Assembly (NCBI GenBank): GCA_010909165.1
Contig: MU008195.1
Span: 434,001-498,000, forward strand
DNA: 64,000 bases
DNA from: Anthoceros angustus
Taxonomy: Eukaryota; Streptophyta; Anthocerotopsida; Anthocerotales; Anthocerotaceae
Reading direction: 5' to 3'
Part shown: in pieces, positions 56,332 through 64,000 of the stretch
How the letters are laid out: every line of letters starts with the position of its first letter
Numbering within the stretch: the first letter of the stretch is position 1
Position numbers and translations under genes: made by a program
The notes under the pieces: generated by a model
Database searches by the model: none
Told to the model about the DNA's origin: nothing
What the model saw: only the letters and a program-made list of their open reading frames with translations

Positions 56332-56680
56332 TGTTAGAAAAGAGCTGAGCCTTTATAGAGAGGGAACACAACACTCCAATACAATATGGGTTATATGCAC
56401 TAGGCACACTAGATACTAGCACACAAGAACACTTGCACACACCACACCCCACATGTAGGTGGGCTTGGCCTTTTATAGTCCTAGCCTTGAATCCTATTGG
56501 TCACTTGACCTTGAATCCTACTGGTCACTTGACTTGCCCTTTACTTTTGGCTTTCTAGAAAATACTTTCTAGAAGATGCATGACTTTCAAGTTTGTTATT
56601 TTTAGGGCACTCTTCATAACCTGCTTTTAGGGCACTCTTCATAACATATTTTGATATGTTGTAATAAATCACTTCTAACA
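56332..56680 (-). repeat. Ty1/copia 3' LTR
   Basis: 349 bases with matching inverted ends (TGTTAGAA at 56332, TTCTAACA ending at 56680). On the element strand it is preceded by a purine tract (GAGTGGGAG) and follows the RNase H region. A TATA-like tataaaagg lies inside on the minus strand near 56470. The matching 5' LTR is not in the window. Confidence 0.75.
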
Positions 56681-56689
56681 CTCCCACTC

Positions 56690-57085
56690 AACATATCAAA
56701 ATTTTTCTCTTAGGCCTAGCATCTTGCTAAACCTAGCATGTTTGTCTAAAGTCAAGGCTTTGGTCAAAATATCTGCCGGCATGTCTCCTGTTGGACAATA
56801 CTCTAGCTTTACCTCTTTTGACTTTACCTTCTCTCTTATAAAGTGATGTTTCACTTCGATGTGCTTGGTTCTAGCATGAAAAGTTGCATTCTTGGCTAAG
56901 AAGATGCAACCTTGATTGTCATTGAAGATTGTTGTTGCTTTCTTTTACTTGAATCCCACCTCCTCTAGCAAGTTACGCAACCATATTGCCTCCATGACTG
57001 CAGAGCATGTTGCCATATATTTTGCTTCTGTAGAGGATAGAGCCACAGTAGGTTGTCTCCTACTATTCCAAGAAATGGCTCCCCC
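56690..57085 (-). pseudogene. Ty1/copia RNase H C-terminal fragment
   Basis: The minus strand encodes the end of a copia polyprotein: QPTVALSSTEAKYMATCSAV, MEAIWLRNLLEEVGF, NDNQGCIFLAKNATFHART, KHIEVKHHFIREKV, GDMPADILTKALT. One in-frame stop follows EEVGFK. Upstream domains (integrase, RT) are missing; the sequence turns into unrelated sequence and then a GC-rich block. Confidence 0.85.
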
Positions 57086-57484
57086 ATTCAGCATAAACGC
57101 TATCCAATCGTAGACTTGCGACTATCAACAACTACTAGAAACAAGGGGTTGATGTTATGCTTTTTTGTTACAGTAGTTGTTATGGTCTCCAAAAGCGTAA
57201 CAAACTTTGGCATGGGAGAGAGACATGACATACAAGCCTAACTTTGTAACACTTTAATATTACACTTTTGGCATGGGAAAGAGGCATGGAATGGAACTGC
57301 CACATGTTCAAAGGTAATTGGAAATGATAACATATGGGTCCCGCCTCCCCACCCTTACATCCATTTCTCTCTTCTTTGCCTAGTCTTGGTATCTCCCATA
57401 TCAAAAGAAAGCAACTAGAACATCTCACCAAACTTAACATTCATTACCTTCTCTCCTCTTTCTCCACATGAAAAAGTGCCACCT

Positions 57485-58550
57485 ACTTCAACATTGGGGC
57501 GGTGAGGAGCGAGCAAGGAGGAGCGAGCGGTGGGTGAGGAGGGAGGAGCGGGCGGTGAGGAGGGAGCGGGCGGCGCAGTGGCGGGCGGGCGCGCGGGTGG
57601 GCGCGGGCGGGTGGTGCGGAGCGGGCGGCGCGGGCGGGCGGGGCGCAGAGCGGGCGGCGCGCGGGGCGCGCGGGGCGCGGCGGGCGCGGGCGGCGCGGGC
57701 GGGCGCGGGCGGGGCGGCGGGCGCGGGCGGGCGCGGGCGGGCGCGGGCGGGCGCGGGCGGGCGCGGGCGGGCGCGGGCGGGCGCGGACGGGCGTGGGCGG
57801 GCGCGGACGGGCGCGACGGGTGCGTTCGCCGAATATGGGCGCGACGGGCAGGGACCGACGGGGCAGAGGTGCGCCGCGGCGGGGAGGTGCCAGCGTGAGC
57901 GGCGCTGTGGCAGCGCGGTGCGGAGGCGGTGCGCGAAGCGTGCTTTGGGAGGCGGAGCGTGCGCGGGAGCGACGGCGGAGCGGGAGTGGGCGCGAGCACC
58001 GCTGCGAGTGGACGCCAGGCGCGGGACCGGACCGAGGGTGCGGCTGTGCGCAGGAGCAAAGCTGGAGTGGTGCGGGAAGTGGGCAGGCGTACGGGCGGGG
58101 GGCACGGGCGCGAAATATGTGGTGCGGGTGCATGCTGTGGTGCGGGCGCGGCGCGTAAGAGCGCAGCGCGGAGTGGTGCAGTGGGCGCCGTGGCGGGCGG
58201 GGGGCACGGGCGGGTATCACGGGGCGAATGTGGTGCTGCTGTGCGCAAGAGCAAGGCGAAAGTGGAGGCGCGAAAGTGGGCGCCCGTGGCGGCGGTGGGC
58301 ACGGTATCACGGGCACGAATGTAAAGTGCGGCGGGTTGCGGTGTGCGCAGAGGGTGCAGGACGAGGTGCGTGGCGGTAGGGCTGCAGCCTTCCGTGGGCG
58401 GAGGCGGGGCCCGGGGGTGTCCTGCTGGGCCGGCCGGCTCCGGGACGGCAAGGCCCGGCCGGAGGTACGTGTGCCTCCGGAGGTAGGGTGGGCAAGTGGA
58501 GTCGGGAAGAGCGGTGGCCCCGGCTCACGGCCTGTGAGAGGCGGGCCTCA
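57485..58550. repeat. extremely GC-rich block, copy 1
   Basis: About 1.07 kb made mostly of G and C, with a core of gcgggcgggc-type decamers (57690-57800). Frames are open on both strands only because of composition (Gly-Ala-Arg on plus, Ala-Arg-Pro on minus). The edges against neighbouring AT-rich sequence are sharp. Confidence 0.8.
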
Positions 58551-58559
58551 TTGGGTTTA

Positions 58560-58810
58560 CCTTCTCTTTATAAAGTGATGTCACCATGTGCTTGGTTCTA
58601 GCATGAAAAGTTGCATTCTTGGCTAAGAAGATGCAACCTGATTGTCAGTTGAAGATTGTTGCTTTTACTTGAATCCCACCTCCTCTAGCAAGTTACGCGC
58701 AACCATATTGCCTCCATGATCCGCAGAAGAGCATGTTGCCACATATTTTGCTTCTCAGAGATGATAGAGCCATGAGGTTGTCTCCTACTATTCCAAGAAA
58801 TGGTTCCCCA
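58560..58810 (-). pseudogene. second copia RNase H fragment
   Basis: A shorter, more damaged copy of the RNase H piece at 56820-57085, with several frameshifts. It lies at the start of duplication unit 2. Confidence 0.75.
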
Positions 58811-59229
58811 TTCAAAGATAAACGCCATCCAATCAGACTATGCGAATTATCAACAACTACTAGAAACAAGGGGTTGATGTTATGCTTTTTTGTTACAAAG
58901 AGGTTGTTGGCGTGTCCCAAAAGCGTAACAAATTTCTGGCATGGGAGAGAGACATGACATACAAGCCTGGTACTCAACTTCTGTAACACTTCTTAATATT
59001 GGTACTTTTTGCATGGGAAAGAGGCAATGGAAATGGAACTCGCCACATTGTTCAAAGGTAATTGGAAATGATAATATGGGTCCCGCCCCCACCTCATCCT
59101 TACATCCATTTCTCTCTTCTTTGCCTAGTCCCTTGGTATCTCCCATATCAAAAGAAAGCAACTAGAACATCTCACCAAACTTAATATCTAGCCACCTTCT
59201 CTCCTCTTTCTCCATGAAAAGTGCCACCC

Positions 59230-60290
59230 ACTTCCAACATTGGGGCGGTGAGGAGCGAGCAAGGAGGAGCGAGCGGTGGGTGAGGAGGGAGGAGCGGGCG
59301 GTGAGCGGCGGGCGGGCGCGGGCGTGGCGGGCGGGTGGTGCGGAGCGGGCGGCGCGGGCGGGCGGGGCGCAGAGCGGGCGGCGCGCGGGCGCGCGGGCGC
59401 GGCGGGCGCGGGCGGCGCGGGCGGGCGCGGGCGGGCGGCGGGCGCGGGCGGGCGCGGGCGGGCGCGGGCGGGCGCGGGCGGGCGCGGGCGGGCGCGGGCG
59501 GGCGCGGACGGGCGTGGGCGGGCGCGGACGGGCGCGACGGGTGCGTTCGCCGAATATGGGCGCGACGGGCAGGGACCGACGGGGCAGAGGTGCGCCGCGG
59601 CGGGGAGGTGCCAGCGTGAGCGGCGCTGTGGCAGCGCGGTGCGGAGGCGGTGCGCGAAGCGTGCTTTGGGAGGCGGAGCGTGCGCGGGAGCGACGGCGGA
59701 GCGGGAGTGGGCGCGGGCGGTGCAGCTGCGGTGGGCGCTGTGCGGGGCGGACCGAGTGGGCTCGGGCGCGGTGCGCAGGAAGCGGCGTTGCGGGAGTGGG
59801 TGCAGTGGGTGCCGTGCGGTGCAGGCGGGGGCACGATGCGTGCGCCGGGCGCGAAATATGGTGCGGTGCGCAGTGCGGTGGCGAGCGCGGAATGTGGGGG
59901 CGCGGCGTAAGAGGCGGCGTTGTGCGCGGGAGTGGTGCGGTGGGCGCCGTGCAGTGCAGGCGGGGGCACGGTGCGGTACGCGGCGCGAATGTAGTGGGCG
60001 CTGCGCAAGAGCGGCGTTGTGTGCGGGAGTGGTGCGAAAGTGGGCGCCAGGCGGCGGCACGGGCGGGCACGGCAAGGTATCAATGGGCACTAATGTGGTG
60101 TACCTGCCATGGGCAGGAAAGCAGAGCGTACAAAGGTTGGGACGAGGTGCGTGGCGGTAGGGGTCGCAGCCTTCCGTGGCATGAGGCGGGGCCCGGGCAA
60201 CCCGCTGTCGCATGGGGCCGGGCCAGTCTCCGGGACGGCATGCCCGGCTCAAGCCGAGGTACGGTATCCCCCGGAGTAGGTGGGCAAGTG
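59230..60290. repeat. extremely GC-rich block, copy 2
   Basis: It matches copy 1 closely for about its first 470 bases (through ggcggagcgtgcgcgggagcg) and then diverges. Same G-rich plus strand. Confidence 0.8.
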
Positions 60291-61869
60291 TGTTAATCGA
60301 GTTTGAAGAGATCGGTGTGGGTCTCTCATGGCCTGTCACGGCCCAGAGGCGGGCCTCGGCCGGGTTCACGCTAGTGTGCCACCGGAAGTTGCACAGCCAA
60401 GATGCGTTGCCGCGGTGGTCGTGGGAATTTATTTTTTCCCATTTTGTTCTGGGCCTTTCTAGTAGCCGTGGATTTCTACCCCGCCTTTTGGTTGCGAGTT
60501 GCAAAAGGGGCTAGTTTGGTGGGCTCAGTGGTTCTGGTGGGTTGCGCCTCTAGGCAGCTCTTACGGCCTTTTGTTCACTCACGAGCTCACACCCGTATGT
60601 CTCGTAAAGGCCGGGTCGCTTGTCCCCGGCCCCGCATCCTCCCCGCCTTTCGCCTCGATCGCATTTGGCGGTTCTTTTAGTACCCTTCCCACGGGGTCTG
60701 TCTACACTTCTGTGGATCACATGGACACCAGTGTCCCGTCAGGCTCAACTTTGCCGGTGTCAAGGGGTGAAAACCCACATTGGGCACATGCATAAAGATT
60801 TCGACTGACTACAGGCTGCCCAAGTGCACATTGCGACCTCCGCCTCCACCAGCAGTTCGGCCCGCCAGTCCTTGGTAAGCCTCTCTTCCGAATGGTTGGG
60901 TCACCGATCACATACTTGGATGTTTGAAACCCGCTTCCATGCTCACAAGATCTTCCGCAGCTTCCCGCCACCTTCATGATGATGCTCACATGCCCATCTT
61001 CCCTGATCGCCTTGCCTCGATCCCCAAGACGAGTTAGCTTGGTGCCTTCTCTGCCTCCCGGTGGTGCCTTCTGTTCTAGGGTGGGGCTTCGGGCATCGGA
61101 AGTTGCTAGCCGTCTTGGCGCTTTCGGGTGATCGGGCATCCCTCCGTGAGGAGGCTTTGCGTCTTGCCCGGGCGGAATCCGCATGTTGGAACAAGTCCGG
61201 TAATGCAACAAACCTGCTGCTGTCAGCTTGGCCAGCGGTGAGTATGCTCATGCTGTGGCTCTTCGACCTCCCTAGCCCCGCTTATAAGGAGACCATTGTT
61301 GCCCTCCGTGCTCCATCCAAAGACCCAAGGATGCCATCCCCGGACATATCTCGACCACGCCCGAGGATCCCTTCTCCTCGATCGGGCAAATTTTGCTCTG
61401 CACTCTCAACGACGCCTTTCATCTCCCGGGTTGTCAGGAATGGTGTTTGAACACCTCAGGGACCTTTTTCTCCCCGAAGATCCATCTAATGGCTTCCCAG
61501 AGCTCTTTTCTCTGGCCGCTGAGTGGCTCGGGGTGAGATACCTCACCAGATTTCCCATGAACATGAACGCAGGTGATCCATGTTCTGTGCCCAGCTGTTG
61601 AACGCGCTGGAGAACATCCCTCATGTTTTCAAGAGAAGCTGTGGTGTCCCGAGCTTGTTCCTCACAGTTTTTCTCCTTCAACCGGTCAAACACCTCGGAA
61701 TATTTAGTTTTGTCAAGCCGAATTTGAATCTTTGTCTGAGTCTCGCGAATACTCTCGTCGTCAAGCCCTCCACTATTCATGACCATGTCGGCAAGCTGGA
61801 CCTTGGTGTTGCCCAAATCCAAGAGTGCCTCCTCCCATCTTTTGACAAAAGCGGCCTCCTCCGGCAAGC
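60291..61869. other. repeat-like region, no gene supported
   Basis: A minus frame of 175 codons at 61406-61933 (contains LDKTKYSEVFDRLKEKNCEE) has a helical, transposon-ORF look but matches no family I know. The rest shows broken frames on both strands. Confidence 0.3.
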
Positions 61870-63660
61870 TTCCAACTCGCACGAATTTTTCCACAGACCT
61901 CATCCATGACAACCTTTGGTGCCCATGGCTCAAGACACGAGCTGGCCAGTGTCACTTTTCTCGCCGCCACCGCAGAATCAATTGGAGACTCCTCGTCTCC
62001 CTTCTTGCCGCCTCCTCTTCTACATTCTTTGCAGGAGGTCCGTCCTTCTTCATGGCCTTCAGGCTTCCTCTTCCCAACTCGAGAGCTCCAGATTCTTTGG
62101 GAGGATCGCCTCGTGGGCATTCTGGCTCACTTTGGCAGAGTGGAACACTCTTCCACATCAACCTCCGCCTCTGCATCATCACCGCCACCACAACAGTTGT
62201 GAAGAATCGTTGTATTCTCTGCGGATGGGACTTCCACGTGATTTCTTCTCCATCGCATCGCCTTATCACCTTCCTCTTCTCAACACTAAATAGTACTCAA
62301 ACCAATTCACACGCTTGCCAAGCTTCTTCTCGATTAGGAACCCAAGTGCCACAAAGTGGCACCCTTTATCTGCTGACCGTGGGAGCCATACTGACTTCTC
62401 AACAAGACTATCAACATCGTCCACTCTATGTCGAGAAGAGGTCATGATCCCCAAGAGGTATCCATCGTTCCCATTAGTGACATCCCCAAAATGCCTCTTG
62501 ATCTCATCTTCACCTCCAATAGCCTCCTTTAGTCCAACTTTGTTGTTGCATCTCACATTCACACCCGTAGTTGACAATTCCATATCACCGTAGTGCCAAC
62601 ACCAATGCTCCCCACTTTTTCGAATGTCGTGTCCTTGCAGGCAGACACCTTTGCACTATCCAACCTAGCCTTGTGGCGCCTAGCGTTCTGTCCATCTTGC
62701 TTGCAGAGGCGCTTGACACACCGGAAGTATCGCGGCCGCTCACGCCACGCCGAGCTTCCAACTCGCACTAATTTTTCCATGCACCTCATCCATGACAACC
62801 TTTGGTGCCCATGGCTCAAGACACGAGCGCCAGTGTCACTTTTCTCGCCGCCACCGCAGAATCAATTGGAGACTCGTCTCCCTTCTTGCCGGCCTCCTCT
62901 TCTACATTCTTTGCAGGAGGTCCGTCCTTCTTCATGGCCTTCAGCTTCCTCTTCCCAACTCGAGAGCTCCAGATTGCTGGGAGGATCGCCTGGGGTCGCT
63001 CTCCGCCCGCTCGACTGTGAGTGGAACACTCTTCCACATCAACCTCCGCCTCGCATCATCACCGCCACCACAACAGTTGTGAAGAATCGCTTGTATTCTC
63101 TCGCAGATGGGACTTCCACGTGATTTCTTCTCCATCGATCCGCCTTTATCCCGCTTCCTCTTCTCAGCTAAATAGTACTCAAACCAATTCACACGCTTGC
63201 CAAGCTTCTTCTCGATTAGGAACCCAAGTGCCACAAACTGGCACCCTTTATGCAACCGTGGGAGCCCGCCCATGCCTTCTCAACAAGACTATCAACATGC
63301 GCCCACTCTATGTCGACAAGAGGTCCGTGATCCCCAAGAGGTATCCATCGCTCCCATTAGTGACATCCCCAAAATGCCTCTTGATCTCATCTTCACCTCC
63401 AATAGCCTCCTTTAGTCCAACTCGTAGTTCAAAGACATCTCACATTCACACCGTAGTTGACAATTCCATATCACCGTAGTGCCAACACCAATGCTCCCCA
63501 ATTTTTCAGAATGTCGTGTCCTTGCAGAGCCGCAGACACCTTTGCGACTCTATCCAACCTAGCCTTCAGCTGGCGCCTAGCGTTCCTGTCCATCTTGCTT
63601 GCACAGAGGCGCTTGACACACCACCGGTATCGCCACCGCCTCGCCACACGCCGAGCCTTC
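61870..63660. repeat. degenerate tandem duplication, two units of about 0.89 kb
   Basis: Unit 1 is about 61870-62755 and unit 2 about 62756-63660. Landmarks include cttccaactcgcac, ttctacattctttgcaggagg and gccaacaccaatgctcccca. Differences are mostly small indels that break the frames. The minus strand of unit 1 encodes FVALGFLIEKKLGKRVNWFE, a possible transposon protein. Confidence 0.8.
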
Positions 63661-64000
63661 ACCCTACTCGTTGCTAGTGACATGGTGTCCTTCACTGCAC
63701 CGTCGCTTTGTCCGCCACCCACTCCCGTTTGGCACCAGCGCCTCGCTCCAGAAGGCGGATCGCCGCACGGCCGGCGAACCCAAACGCCTTCCGCACAAAC
63801 CCACCGCCTATTGCTCGCACCACCGAGCTCCCAACCGGCCAGAAACCCATTACTCCAAGCGGTTCTCACAGACAGCCACCGTCACACCTACTATTCCGCG
63901 CACGAGAAAGCTCTAGTGTACATATAGGGACTCACCAGGAAAACCTCAAGCCGGTGGTCGCCTCGAGTTCGCCGCACCCACCGCCCGCCGCACCACAACG
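63661..64000. other. window end, no gene supported
   Basis: Sequence continues past the second duplication unit with CG-rich, proline-rich frames on both strands. Nothing is recognised. Confidence 0.3.

Larger units (their letters stand above)
56826..60290. repeat. degenerate tandem duplication, two units of about 1.73 kb
   Basis: Unit 1 (about 56826-58558) and unit 2 (about 58559-60290) each contain the copia RNase H piece, about 400 bases of linker ending in ccatatcaaaagaaagcaac, and a GC-rich block. Unit 2 differs mainly by many 1-3 base insertions and deletions. This could reflect age or uncorrected read errors. Confidence 0.8.

Noticed and set aside
57415-60504. Very long Ala-Arg-Pro and Gly-Ala-Arg open frames on both strands (up to 438 codons)
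   Set aside because: They follow from extreme GC content, are open in several frames at once and show no domain. They overlap a duplicated low-complexity block.
1-64000. CRISPR arrays, operons or bacterial defence systems
   Set aside because: Genes are intron-containing and plant-like; the repeats are transposon remnants, minisatellites or gene duplications without spacer structure.

Overview
This is nuclear DNA from a land plant. Most genes are split by short GT-AG introns of about 45-250 bases, and several intron sets keep reading phase from end to end. The best clue to the organism is a gene combination. A YABBY transcription factor gene, a TMC (transmembrane channel-like) gene and a JAZ repressor gene lie within 30 kb. 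As I understand the literature, TMC genes are absent from seed plants. YABBY genes are known from seed plants and, outside them, from hornworts and Huperzia-type lycophytes. With introns this short, a hornwort is the best fit and a lycophyte is second. This is inference; no organelle or rRNA locus in the window settles it.

Layout. 0.3-1 kb: intronless VAMP71 R-SNARE (-). 1.5-2.6 kb: unidentified spliced gene (+), divergent from VAMP71. 4.4-11 kb: 14-exon TMC gene (+) with a very long repetitive N-terminus. 11.5-17.5 kb: three tandem lipid-transfer-protein-like genes (-), two of them clearly (and the third probably) linked to a degraded C-terminal piece of a GatA-type amidase gene, plus a TRAPPC3/BET3 fragment and the larger GatA pseudogene. 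19.5-20.7 kb: GH17 glucanase-like gene A (-). 22.9-24.1 kb: seven-exon HAD hydrolase (-). 25-27 kb: 12-exon triose-phosphate/phosphate translocator (-). 28.0-29.3 kb: six-exon YABBY gene (+). 30.2-32.9 kb: JAZ/TIFY gene (-), convergent with YABBY. 36.6-37.9 kb: GH17-like gene B (-).

39.7-46.6 kb is one complete but decayed Ty3/gypsy element with 369-bp LTRs and an ATTTT target-site duplication. Beyond it lie a small membrane-protein gene (-, 47.7-48.1 kb) and a three-exon CCDC97-like gene (+, 49.1-50.4 kb). From 52 kb onward the window is mostly repeats: short tandem repeats, a 99-bp minisatellite next to a CACTA-type end, a Ty1/copia LTR with RNase H remnant, and two large degenerate tandem duplications. 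One of these carries an extremely GC-rich (GGGCGC-like) block twice.

The genes do not form an operon-like pathway. The most notable points are the YABBY and TMC genes outside seed plants, two related GH17 genes that have each lost a different one of the two catalytic glutamates, a phosphate translocator without an evident transit peptide, and the LTP-GatA hybrid array. Exon borders were set by hand from splice consensus and reading phase. Those stated as tentative need transcript data.
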